Shown here: positions 55,044 through 64,000 of the stretch, one piece after another
Numbering within the stretch: the stretch's first letter is position 1
How the letters are laid out: each line of letters opens with the position of its first letter
NCBI RefSeq assembly: GCF_013003915.1
Contig: NZ_JABAIV010000003.1
Span: 186,001-250,000, forward strand
Length of the DNA: 64,000 nt
Reading direction: 5' to 3'
From: Telluria aromaticivorans
Lineage (GTDB): Bacteria > Pseudomonadota > Gammaproteobacteria > Burkholderiales > Burkholderiaceae_D
The notes under the pieces: generated by a model
Database searches by the model: none
Told to the model about the DNA's origin: nothing
The model's input: only the letters and a program-made list of their open reading frames with translations
Translations under genes and position numbers: made by a program

Positions 55044-56885
55044 TCAGCGCAGCTCTTCCATGAGCTTCAGGCCGTCGGCAAAGGCCCAGACCCGGCGGAT
55101 TTCGATCACGTCGAAGCGTGCGGCGACGTTCGGGGGAAAGGCCGAGTAGCGGGCATTCAGGCGCACGAAGCGGCGCACCGCGTCGTCCATATCGGGCCGG
55201 CCGCTCGAGCGCACGATGGTGACCTCGTCGATGCTGCCGTCGCTGCGCAGCGACAGGCTGACCAGCGGATCGATGCGCACCTCGCGCGACGCGAAGCGTG
55301 CGCCGCCCAGCACCGCATTGCGCTCGAGCTTCTGGCGCACGCTGTCGACATACAGGCGCAGCGGCGCGTCCCGCTCGGCGCCGCCGGCGACCACGCGGCG
55401 CGGATCCGCTTGCTGGTGGACCCGGGCCGGTGGCTCGACGCTGGGGATCGTGACTCCGCGCAGCAGTTCTCGCGCGCGGCTGCCGACGCCGCCAGCCAGC
55501 GCGCCGGCCGCGGGACGCCGAGGGCCTGCCCCGGTGCCGGGACCGGCGCCCGGGCCGGCGCCCTGACCGATAGCCGGGCCCGGCCCGCCCTGCCCATCCG
55601 GTCCGGGCAGCGCCGCGTCGGAGCGTGCAGGCGCTACGGCAGCCTGGCGCGCCGCTTCACGGGCGCGCTGCTGGGCAAGACGCTCCGCCTCGGCACGCTC
55701 ATCCGCGTCGCGGCGCGCGCGCTCTTCGGCCAGGCGGCGCCGGGCAAGTTCTTCGAGCCGCTCGCGCTCTCCCTGCTCTTGCGCCAGCCGCAGGGCTTCC
55801 TCGCGCTCGCGCTGTGCGAGCTGTTCGGCGATCCGCCGCTGGAATTCCTCCAGGTGCTGGCGCTCGAGCAACTGGGCTTCTCGCGCAGCGGTTTCCTCCA
55901 CCCGGCGCTGTTCCGCGTGGCGCGCGAGCGCCTCCTGTTCCCGCCGGCGCTGTGCCGCCGCCTCGTTGGTTGAGAGCTGGCGCTCGTTTTCTGCCCGCAG
56001 CCGGGCAGGTTCTTGCTCGACACGCGCCTGTTGGGCGAGCTGTTGCTCACCCTGCTGCGCAGCCAGCCGCTCCCTTGCCAGCAGCTCCTCAGTGGCTCGC
56101 TTCTCGAGTTGCTGCCGGGCTTGCTGCTCGGCCTGTTGCTGTGTCAGGCGCTCCTGCGCGCGCCGCGCTTCGGCCGCGCCTTGCTCCGCTGCGAGGCGCT
56201 CGCGTTCCCGCGCCAAGCGTAGTTCCGCTGCCTCGGCGGCCAGTCGCGATGCTTCGGCCTGCAAGCGATCAGCTTCCCGGATCAACGCAGCCGGGGCCGA
56301 ATTTTGCGGCTCCTGTGCCTGCTCCTCCTCGTGCAGGCTGGCTTCGGCCTCGGGTTCCGTGGCGGCATCCGCGAGCAGCCGCTCCAGCGGCGGGTCGACC
56401 TCGGGAAGCGGCACGGTGAATGCGGAGTCGGGACGCGCCTCGGCCGCGATCACCGGGGTCGTCACCGATGGCATGCGCCGCTTCGGGGTGGCCGGGCGGC
56501 TGCGCTTGGGAGGCTTGGACCTGGCCGGCTTGCTCGCTGCCGCCAATGCAGCAGCGGGCTCTGGAGCAATGGGATCGACCAGCCGAAGGCCGCCGGCCGT
56601 TGGGGCCGCAATGGGAGGTGCAGCCGGAGGCGCGACAGGCGCAGGCACAGGCGGCAATGGTGCCTGCCCAACCGGGGGCACGGGCAGCGGTTCAGCAGCA
56701 GGCGGCAGCGGCGGCGCCAGGACCACTGATAGAGGACCGCCGCTCCCGGTATCGATCCCGGGCATGCCGAACTGCAGCGACAGCAGCAAGGCGTGCAGCA
56801 GCACCGACACGGCCACCCCGGCCCCGAGGCGCCGATCCGTATGGCCGCGCGGCGGTTGTCGACTGCTTGCGTTGGCTGGAGCCAT
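55044..56885 (-). CDS. TonB/TolA-like energy-transducer protein with long coiled coil
   Basis: A 613-residue protein: short cytoplasmic N-terminus, one membrane helix (LGAGVAVSVLLHALLLSLQFG), a Pro-rich periplasmic stretch (PLPPAAEPLPVPPVGQ), then about 230 residues of Glu/Arg/Ala/Gln-rich coiled coil (residues about 195-430). The end is a TonB-type C-terminal domain (LYVDSVRQKLERNAVLGGARF, SLSLRSDGSIDEVTIVRSSGRPDMDDAVRRFV). The layout is that of TolA and of large TonB homologues. No exbB, exbD, tolQ or tolR is nearby. It lies 128 bp upstream of the truncated wza gene in the same direction. Confidence 0.85.
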   Translation of the reverse strand: MAPANASSRQPPRGHTDRRLGAGVAVSVLLHALLLSLQFGMPGIDTGSGGPLSVVLAPPLPPAAEPLPVPPVGQAPLPPVPAPVAPPAAPPIAAPTAGGLRLVDPIAPEPAAALAAASKPARSKPPKRSRPATPKRRMPSVTTPVIAAEARPDSAFTVPLPEVDPPLERLLADAATEPEAEASLHEEEQAQEPQNSAPAALIREADRLQAEASRLAAEAAELRLARERERLAAEQGAAEARRAQERLTQQQAEQQARQQLEKRATEELLARERLAAQQGEQQLAQQARVEQEPARLRAENERQLSTNEAAAQRRREQEALARHAEQRRVEETAAREAQLLERQHLEEFQRRIAEQLAQREREEALRLAQEQGERERLEELARRRLAEERARRDADERAEAERLAQQRAREAARQAAVAPARSDAALPGPDGQGGPGPAIGQGAGPGAGPGTGAGPRRPAAGALAGGVGSRARELLRGVTIPSVEPPARVHQQADPRRVVAGGAERDAPLRLYVDSVRQKLERNAVLGGARFASREVRIDPLVSLSLRSDGSIDEVTIVRSSGRPDMDDAVRRFVRLNARYSAFPPNVAARFDVIEIRRVWAFADGLKLMEELR

Positions 56886-56999
56886 GCCCGTCCCGGTGCA
56901 ACATTGTCAAGCTGGCATCTTAGCGTTTACTCAGCATTATGGCGAGGCGCGCACGATAAGAATCGCAGCGGGCGGCACGCTGCATCAATAGTCGGCCGA

Positions 57000-57962
57000 T
57001 CAACGCTGGACGGGGGCGAATTCGTAAGTTTGCCCATGCGACAGGTAGATAACGTCCTTGTCGAGGCCCGCGGCCTTGACCTCGCGGGCGAAGTCCTCGA
57101 GCGGCGACTTGAATACGTCATAATCGTTGTAATGGATCGGCACGGTCTTTTTGGGCCTGACCACCTGCATCATGCGCACGCCGTCCTTGCCGTCCATCGT
57201 CACTGTGACCACGCCGAGGATGCGCGTGCCACCAAGGTGGAGCAGCGCCAGGTCGATGCCAGGGAAGCGTTGCGGGATGGCGCTGATATCGTCGTAGACC
57301 AGCGTGTCGCCGCTGATATACATGCGGTAGTCGGGCAGCGCCGCATTGGCGCCGAAGTCGAGCACCGAACCCATGGTTTTCGGCAGCAGCACGGCAACAG
57401 CCGCAGGGCCGTGCCGGCCAGGAGCGGCAGTGATGCGCAGGCGCGCTGGCCCCTTGCTCACGTCGACGCGGTCCCAGGTACTCAGGCCGAAAGTGCGCGT
57501 GAACCCCATGCGCTTGAGCCGTTCACCCGCTTCCTTCGTGCTGATGACGGGGGTCGACCGCTTGAGGCGCTCCTGCACTTTCTTGTCGAAATGGTCGTCA
57601 TGGAAGTGCGACAGCACGACCAGGTCGATCGGCGGCAGGTCTTCAAAGCGGATGGCCGGGTTGGTCTGCCGTTCGGATGTCAGGCCATAGCCAAGATGCA
57701 CGTGCTCACCCTTGTGCAGGAAGTTCGGGTCGGTCAGGATGGTAAAGCCCTGGAAGCGGATGATCACCGTCGCGGTGCCGATGAACTGCACCGTGCCCGC
57801 GTCGTGGGCCAGTGCGTCCTGGGACGGCGCGCCCGCTGCCAGTTGCAGCGTGAAGGTTTCTCCCTGCGCCGGAGTCGCGGTGGCGTCGGCCTGCGCTGCA
57901 CCCGTCCACCCGTACAGCGCGGCAATCAGGAAACAGGTCTTGAACAATCGTGCGAAACGCAT
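57000..57962 (-). CDS. Exported metallo-beta-lactamase-fold hydrolase (UlaG/NAPE-PLD-like)
   Basis: A 320-residue protein with a signal peptide (LFKTCFLIAALYGWTGAAQA) and an MBL-fold metal site: SHFHDDHFD (His119, His121, Asp123, His124), later His in PGRHGPA, an aspartate in ISGDTLVYDD and His in IHYNDYD. The pattern resembles the NAPE-phospholipase-D / UlaG group rather than antibiotic beta-lactamases. The substrate is unknown. It is single: 114 bp to the TonB-like gene start downstream, 108 bp to the stop of the DUF5710 gene upstream. Confidence 0.9.
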   Translation of the reverse strand: MRFARLFKTCFLIAALYGWTGAAQADATATPAQGETFTLQLAAGAPSQDALAHDAGTVQFIGTATVIIRFQGFTILTDPNFLHKGEHVHLGYGLTSERQTNPAIRFEDLPPIDLVVLSHFHDDHFDKKVQERLKRSTPVISTKEAGERLKRMGFTRTFGLSTWDRVDVSKGPARLRITAAPGRHGPAAVAVLLPKTMGSVLDFGANAALPDYRMYISGDTLVYDDISAIPQRFPGIDLALLHLGGTRILGVVTVTMDGKDGVRMMQVVRPKKTVPIHYNDYDVFKSPLEDFAREVKAAGLDKDVIYLSHGQTYEFAPVQR

Positions 57963-58070
57963 GGAACGGTCTCCGGGCCGGGCGCGGCCGGGGCGGTCCG
58001 CGCTGCCGAAACGTTAACACGTCAGGTCGGAATACGCCGTCCGCTTGCCTGCCTGCGGGATCAGGGCCTG

Positions 58071-58403
58071 CTAGAGCTTGGCGACTACCCCTACAAGGTG
58101 CTGGCGCGCCTTCTCCCACGGCGTGCCGGCCAGCGTCGCGCTGCATTGGGCACAAGGCTCGAACGGATTACAGCCGTGTTCCAGCGCGACATAGTTCGTC
58201 CCGACCACGGTCTTGCCCTGGTAACTGTCGACCCGTCCGCCAGATGCCGGCGCAGCCGTATCGCCACCCTGCCCGGCCCATTTTTCGAACGCGGCAGTAG
58301 CGACGCCATCGGGAACATACCAGCGGCGTTTGGTGGGATTCCAGCGGGCGCCGAGCGCTTTCGCTTCGTCCTTTTCGGCATAGGGAACAGTCAGGAAAAG
58401 CAT
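58071..58403 (-). CDS. DUF5710 domain protein
   Basis: A 110-residue protein starting with the DUF5710 motif (LTVPYAEKDEAKALGARWNPTKRRWYVP), a small domain often fused to primases, DNA helicases or topoisomerases of plasmids. Here it is alone, followed by a short segment with three cysteines (HGCNPFEPCAQCSATL) that may bind zinc. It has no signal peptide. Its position beside two tRNA genes is a typical place for gene gain, but no other mobile features are seen. Confidence 0.8.
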   Translation of the reverse strand: MLFLTVPYAEKDEAKALGARWNPTKRRWYVPDGVATAAFEKWAGQGGDTAAPASGGRVDSYQGKTVVGTNYVALEHGCNPFEPCAQCSATLAGTPWEKARQHLVGVVAKL

Positions 58404-58541
58404 GGTGTCGGAAAGCGTCCAGGATGAGCGACCGCGGCGGGGCGCCGGGTCCGGGACCGTGATCTTACTGCAAGGAGAAGGATTCGCGAAGCCTTGGCCG
58501 GTTCCACAAGTTGTGAATGGCGCGCATGGGCGTGACGGGGA

Positions 58542-58618
<77 letters not shown>

Positions 58619-58659
58619 ATGATGGAACGCCGCTAGGCGCGCCGGTGCGGCGGTCCGAC

Positions 58660-58690
58660 AAAATAAAACGGGCTGTCAAAAGACAGCCCG
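58660..58690 (-). terminator. Intrinsic terminator after tRNA-Pro
   Basis: 9-bp arms CGGGCTGTC/GACAGCCCG around AAAA, followed on the minus strand by TTTTATTTT. It separates tRNA-Pro from tRNA-Arg, which therefore may rely on read-through or its own promoter. Confidence 0.8.
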
Positions 58691-58702
58691 CAGGGAAAAC
58701 TT

Positions 58703-58779
58703 TGGTCGGAGTACAAGGATTCGAACCTTGGACCCCCTGGTCCCAAACCAGGTGCGCTACCGGGCTGCGCTACACTCCG
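58703..58779 (-). tRNA. tRNA-Pro (anticodon TGG)
   Basis: Acceptor stem CGGAGTG with 3' strand TACTCCG, discriminator A, encoded CCA. The anticodon loop TTTGGGA gives TGG. GTAGCGCAGCC is the usual Pro D arm. Confidence 0.96.
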
Positions 58780-58789
58780 AATAAGACGC

Positions 58790-58818
58790 ATAATACTCCC
58801 CCGGAAGGGCTACGTCAA
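58790..58818 (-). promoter_or_regulatory. Sigma-70-type promoter of tRNA-Pro
   Basis: On the minus strand: -35 TTGACG (58813-58818), 17-bp spacer, -10 TATTAT (58790-58795), 10 bp before the mature tRNA. Confidence 0.75.
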
Positions 58819-58842
58819 ATCGCCTTGCAGCTCGGTGCCTCC

Positions 58843-60183
58843 TCAGGCCGCCAGCTTGTCGGCGATGCGGCGCGCCATGCTCTCGGCAAGCTCGGCTTCC
58901 TTGGCTTCGACCATGACGCGGATCAGGGGCTCGGTGCCCGATGCGCGGATCAGCACGCGGCCGGTATCGCCCAGCTCGCGCTCGACGGCCTCTTTTTCGG
59001 CCACGACGGCGCTGTTGCTGGTCCAGTCGAAGCCCGGGGCGACCTTCTTGTTGATCAGCGTCTGCGGGTACAGGGTCAGCTCGCTGCAGCATTCGGCCAG
59101 CGACTTGTTGCTGCGCTTGAGCGCCGACAGGACCTGCAGCGCCGAGACGATGCCGTCGCCGGTCGAGTGCTTGTCGAGCGCCAGCAGGTGGCCCGAACTT
59201 TCGCCACCGAACAGCCAGCCGCGTTCCTGCATGACTTCCAGCACGTAGCGGTCGCCGACCTTGGCGCGCGCAAAGCCGACGCCCATTTCCTTGAAGGCCA
59301 CTTCCAGCGCCATATTGGTCATCAGGGTGCCGACGGCGCCGGCCACCGGGCCGGTCGACATGCGGTCGCGCACCATCAGGTAGAGCAACTCGTCGCCGTT
59401 ATAGACGCGGCCGGTGGCGTCGACCATGATCAGCCGGTCGGCATCGCCATCGAGTGCGATGCCGAGGTCGGCCTTGTTGGTGACGACGGCCTCCGACAAG
59501 GCTTTCGGCGCCGTGGCGCCGACGCCGGCGTTAATATTGAAGCCGTCCGGCTGGTTGCCGATCGAGATCACCTCGGCGCCGAGTTCGTGGAACACGTGCG
59601 AGGCGATGTTATAGGCTGCGCCGTGGGCGCTGTCGACCACGATCTTCAGGCCGCGCAGGTCGAGTTCGTTCGGGAAAGTGCTCTTGCAGAATTCGATGTA
59701 GCGGCCCTGGGCGTCGCGCAGGCGGGAGGCACGGCCCAGCTTGTCGGAAGACACGCAGCCCATTGGCTGGTCGATGGCCTCTTCGATTTCCATTTCCACC
59801 GCATCGGGGAGCTTGGTGCCGTGTCCCGAGAAGAACTTGATGCCATTGTCCTGGAACGGGTTGTGCGAGGCCGAGATGACGACGCCGGCCTGCAGGCGCA
59901 GCGCGCGGGTCAGGTAGGCAATGGCCGGTGTCGGCATCGGGCCGGCCAGCATCACGTCCACGCCGGCGGCCGAAAAGCCCGCTTCCAGTGCGGCTTCCAG
60001 CATATAGCCCGAGATGCGCGTGTCCTTGCCGATCAGGACGACCGGACGGCCGCTGGTCGATTTTCCGCCCTTGGCCAGCACCGTGCCGGCCGCATAGCCG
60101 AGGCGCATGACGAAGTCGGGAGTAATCGGCGCGGTGCCCACTAAACCGCGAATGCCATCCGTACCGAAATATTTACGTGCCAT
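58843..60183 (-). CDS. glmM: Phosphoglucosamine mutase
   Basis: GlmM interconverts glucosamine-6-phosphate and glucosamine-1-phosphate on the way to UDP-GlcNAc for peptidoglycan and lipid A. The 446-residue protein starts [13 protein letters not shown]. The phosphorylated serine lies in SASHNP (Ser106), the metal-binding loop is ALDGDADRL, the sugar-binding motif is GGESSGH, and the phosphate-binding loop near the end is [13 protein letters not shown]. It follows folP in the block rlmE-ftsH-folP-glmM, a conserved order. Confidence 0.97.
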   Translation of the reverse strand: MARKYFGTDGIRGLVGTAPITPDFVMRLGYAAGTVLAKGGKSTSGRPVVLIGKDTRISGYMLEAALEAGFSAAGVDVMLAGPMPTPAIAYLTRALRLQAGVVISASHNPFQDNGIKFFSGHGTKLPDAVEMEIEEAIDQPMGCVSSDKLGRASRLRDAQGRYIEFCKSTFPNELDLRGLKIVVDSAHGAAYNIASHVFHELGAEVISIGNQPDGFNINAGVGATAPKALSEAVVTNKADLGIALDGDADRLIMVDATGRVYNGDELLYLMVRDRMSTGPVAGAVGTLMTNMALEVAFKEMGVGFARAKVGDRYVLEVMQERGWLFGGESSGHLLALDKHSTGDGIVSALQVLSALKRSNKSLAECCSELTLYPQTLINKKVAPGFDWTSNSAVVAEKEAVERELGDTGRVLIRASGTEPLIRVMVEAKEAELAESMARRIADKLAA

Positions 60184-60260
60184 TCTTATTCTCTTTTCTT
60201 TTCCGTGATTATTCGCTTAGTTATTCGTGCTTGCTTGTGCTTGCACGTGCTAACTCTTGA

Positions 60261-61109
60261 TTATTCGTAATTGGCCGCATGCCATACCTTCAAGGCATCG
60301 ACCGTATCTGCTACATCATGCACACGCACGATTCTAGCGCCATGCGCTGCCGCAGCCAATGCCCCAGCGACACTGCCTGCAATACGTTGTTCAACCGGAC
60401 GGCCCGTCACGGCCCCGATCATCGACTTGCGCGACAGGCCGGCCAGCACCGGCAGGCCGACCTCGTCGCGGATGCGCTGCAAGCCGCGCAGCAAGGCAAA
60501 ATTATGTTCGACGGTCTTGCCGAAACCAAAGCCCGGGTCGATGCAGATGCGCTCGCGTGCAATGCCCTCGCGCACCATCGCCTCGACGCGAGCCTGGAGG
60601 AAGCCGATCACCTCCCCCACCACGTCGGCATAGCGGGGCGCCTGCTGCATGGTTTGCGGCGTCGCCTGCATGTGCATGACGCACAGGCCGCTATCGCTGT
60701 CGCGCACGGCATCAAGCGCGCCCGGCGCCTGGAAGGCATTGATGTCGTTGATCATGTCGGCGCCGGCAATGAGTGCTTCGCGCATCACCTCGGGCTTGCA
60801 GGTATCGACCGACAGCGCGACGTCGAGCGTGCGCAACGCATACAGCGCCGGCATCACCCGCGCCAACTCTTCGCCAAGGGGCACGCCGGGCGAACCGGGG
60901 CGCGTGGATTCGCCGCCGATGTCGATCATGGTGGCGCCCTCGCGCATCATTTCTTCCGCGTGCGACAGCGCGAATTCAAGGCCCTGGTAGCGGCCCCCAT
61001 CGGAAAAGGAATCGGGGGTGACGTTCAGGATCCCCATCACGACTGGATGGGCTGAGGCCGGGCCGTCCAGCGCGAAGCTGAACTGGCCGCATTGCAGGTT
61101 CTTTGGCAT
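60261..61109 (-). CDS. folP: Dihydropteroate synthase
   Basis: FolP joins p-aminobenzoate to dihydropterin pyrophosphate in folate synthesis and is the sulfonamide target. The 282-residue protein has the signature ILNVTPDSFSDGG (residues about 27-39), the pyrophosphate site GGESTRPG, DMINDINAF, and the late KSMIG and RVHDVADTVDAL motifs. Length and motifs are normal, so this is the chromosomal housekeeping form, not a sul-type resistance gene. It is downstream of ftsH after a terminator-like hairpin. Confidence 0.97.
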   Translation of the reverse strand: MPKNLQCGQFSFALDGPASAHPVVMGILNVTPDSFSDGGRYQGLEFALSHAEEMMREGATMIDIGGESTRPGSPGVPLGEELARVMPALYALRTLDVALSVDTCKPEVMREALIAGADMINDINAFQAPGALDAVRDSDSGLCVMHMQATPQTMQQAPRYADVVGEVIGFLQARVEAMVREGIARERICIDPGFGFGKTVEHNFALLRGLQRIRDEVGLPVLAGLSRKSMIGAVTGRPVEQRIAGSVAGALAAAAHGARIVRVHDVADTVDALKVWHAANYE

Positions 61110-61139
61110 GGCTGGAAAAAACGGGCGGCAGCGTTAACA

Positions 61140-61167
61140 AACAAAAGGCATCCGGAAGGATGCCTTT
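61140..61167 (-). terminator. Intrinsic terminator between ftsH and folP
   Basis: 10-bp arms AAAGGCATCC/GGATGCCTTT around GGAA, ending in TTTTGTTTG on the minus strand. It may partly uncouple folP-glmM from ftsH. Confidence 0.75.
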
Positions 61168-61225
61168 CGTAGGGGGTGATTCAGGCGATCAAATCAAGGA
61201 TTGAATCAAGGCTCGAATCGCGCGC

Positions 61226-63112
<1,887 letters not shown>

Positions 63113-63330
63113 GAAAACTCCTCCGATGCGCTTGCATCTCTACCGATATCAGTATCGCGATTTTAACCGCAATAAGCCGACGCTGCCACGCAACGTACGG
63201 CACTAGTGCCAAAATGCCATATTTGCATGCTCAGCAAGCAGCGCGAACCTTCGCGATGCCGGCCTTACGCGGCAAATGTGCGGTTGCCCCGCCGAATATC
63301 AAGGGCTAAAACGGCGTCATGCGTTGCTTT
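63113..63330. promoter_or_regulatory. Intergenic region rlmE-ftsH
   Basis: 218 bp without a gene. It contains a 12-bp perfect palindrome GGCACTAGTGCC (63199-63210). A separate ftsH promoter is expected here given the width, possibly heat-shock controlled, but no clear consensus can be read. Confidence 0.4.
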
Positions 63331-63978
63331 TTACGCAGCAGGATTCTTCAGGCCACGCCCAAGCAGGAAAATTTCGGACGACTTGTCGCGGCTGGCCTTG
63401 GGTTTGACCTGCTTGACCGTCTTGAATTCCTGCTTGAATTTCTCCAGTATCTGGGTAAATCCCATGTCTTTGAAGCTTTTCACCAGCAATCCGCCGGTCG
63501 GTTTCAAGTGATGTTGAGAAAACTCAATAGCAAGGTCAATCAAGTGTTCCATCCGCGCAGCATCGGCGGTCGGAATGCCGGATAGGTTGGGCGCCATGTC
63601 CGACAGCACGAGGTCGACCTGGCGCCCGTGCAGCACGACGGCGAGCTGGTCCAGCACTTCTTCCTCGCGAAAGTCGCCCTGGATGAACATCACGTCGGCA
63701 ATCGGCTCCATCGGCAGCATGTCGAGCCCGATGATGGTGCCGTGGATACCGCCGCCATCCTTGCCCGCCAGCTTGCGCCGGGTGTACTGCGCCCAGCTGC
63801 CCGGCGTGCAGCCGAGGTCGACAATGACCTGGCCCGGCTTGATCAGCTTTTCGCTTTCGTCGATTTCCTTCAGCTTGAACGCCGCGCGAGCGCGGTAGCC
63901 TTCTTTCTGGGCCAGTTTGACGTACGGATCGTTAATATGGTCGTGTAACCAGTTTTTGTTTAATTTGTTCTTGGCCAT
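63331..63978 (-). CDS. rlmE: 23S rRNA (uridine-2552-2'-O)-methyltransferase
   Basis: RlmE (FtsJ/RrmJ) methylates U2552 in the A loop of 23S rRNA, a late and heat-shock-linked step of 50S maturation. The 215-residue protein has the S-adenosylmethionine motif [13 protein letters not shown] and the K-D-K-E tetrad: Lys in YRARAAFKL, Asp in VLSDMAPN, Lys in LLVKSF and Glu in the following helix. It is the first gene of the rlmE-ftsH-folP-glmM block in the window. The ATG at 63978 lies 22 bp from the window end, so its promoter is outside. Confidence 0.96.
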   Translation of the reverse strand: MAKNKLNKNWLHDHINDPYVKLAQKEGYRARAAFKLKEIDESEKLIKPGQVIVDLGCTPGSWAQYTRRKLAGKDGGGIHGTIIGLDMLPMEPIADVMFIQGDFREEEVLDQLAVVLHGRQVDLVLSDMAPNLSGIPTADAARMEHLIDLAIEFSQHHLKPTGGLLVKSFKDMGFTQILEKFKQEFKTVKQVKPKASRDKSSEIFLLGRGLKNPAA

Positions 63979-64000
63979 TCGCGTAGAATACTGCTTTTAA

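Noticed and set aside
57000-57962. Metallo-beta-lactamase resistance enzyme
   Set aside because: The HFHDDH site and spacing fit the UlaG/NAPE-PLD-like group; carbapenemase hallmarks are absent.
60261-61109. sul-type sulfonamide resistance gene
   Set aside because: The gene sits in the conserved ftsH-folP-glmM order and has normal chromosomal folP motifs; no integron or transposon features are near.

Overview
The window is high-GC chromosomal DNA from a betaproteobacterium, most likely Oxalobacteraceae close to Massilia, Telluria or Duganella. The basis is gene content and order: cysS / 3-methyladenine glycosylase / accA / tilS / lysC, ppiA-ppiB-lpxH, rnr-rlmB, and rlmE-ftsH-folP-glmM are all arrangements familiar from that family. 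A phasin, a Burkholderia-like T6SS and a large TonB-dependent receptor also fit. No database search was possible, so the genus is an inference.

Layout. 1-1500: the end of an alpha/beta hydrolase, a frameshifted tetR remnant, and about 700 bp of hairpin-rich DNA with no convincing gene. 1500-9930: tRNA-Ser and housekeeping genes on the minus strand (lysC, tilS, accA, a DNA glycosylase, cysS), then ppiA, ppiB and lpxH on the plus strand. 9930-13700: a palindromic repeat, an orphan MqsA-type antitoxin, and a GntR/ABC-transporter operon of four overlapping genes. 13660-19250: yceH-like gene, cysE, a spacer with three hairpins that share one apex, rlmB, and an RNase R with a very long Lys/Ala/Pro tail. 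19580-21490: three identical tRNA-Leu genes, cueR behind its own 19-bp-spacer promoter, a small secreted protein and a phasin.

21510-39400 is a type VI secretion locus in four transcription blocks: (-) TPR lipoprotein, tssB, tssC, hcp, tssE, tssH, tssA; (+) tssJ, tssK, tssL; (-) M15 peptidase, tssM, tagF, an OmpA/BON protein; (+) a proline-rich single-pass membrane protein. The sheath, tube, unfoldase and membrane complex are present. tssF, tssG, vgrG and PAAR genes are not. 39475-43424 is a DNA-repair operon behind a perfect CTGT-N8-ACAG LexA-type box: a FAN1-like VRR-NUC nuclease followed by a PD-(D/E)XK nuclease/XPD-type helicase fusion. 43421-46330 is a four-gene cell-envelope sensing operon (DUF5668, LiaF-like, LytS-like kinase, LytTR regulator). 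46570-46970 holds two small conserved-looking genes, one of 53 codons.

47260-51440: a large TonB-dependent receptor and a DUF1460 lipoprotein. 51876-56885: a broken exopolysaccharide locus. A CapD/WbpM-type dehydratase with an AT-rich 5' part is followed by the first 30 codons of a nucleotide-sugar dehydrogenase. That fragment runs straight into the truncated 3' end of an oppositely oriented Wza-type export gene, and a long TonB/TolA-like protein follows. 57000-64000: a metallo-beta-lactamase-fold hydrolase, a DUF5710 protein, tRNA-Arg and tRNA-Pro, and the glmM-folP-ftsH-rlmE block.

The most interesting items are the double-truncation junction at 53,998-54,001, the LexA-boxed two-nuclease repair operon, the same-apex hairpin trio at 15,203-15,392, and the T6SS locus without baseplate genes tssF and tssG.
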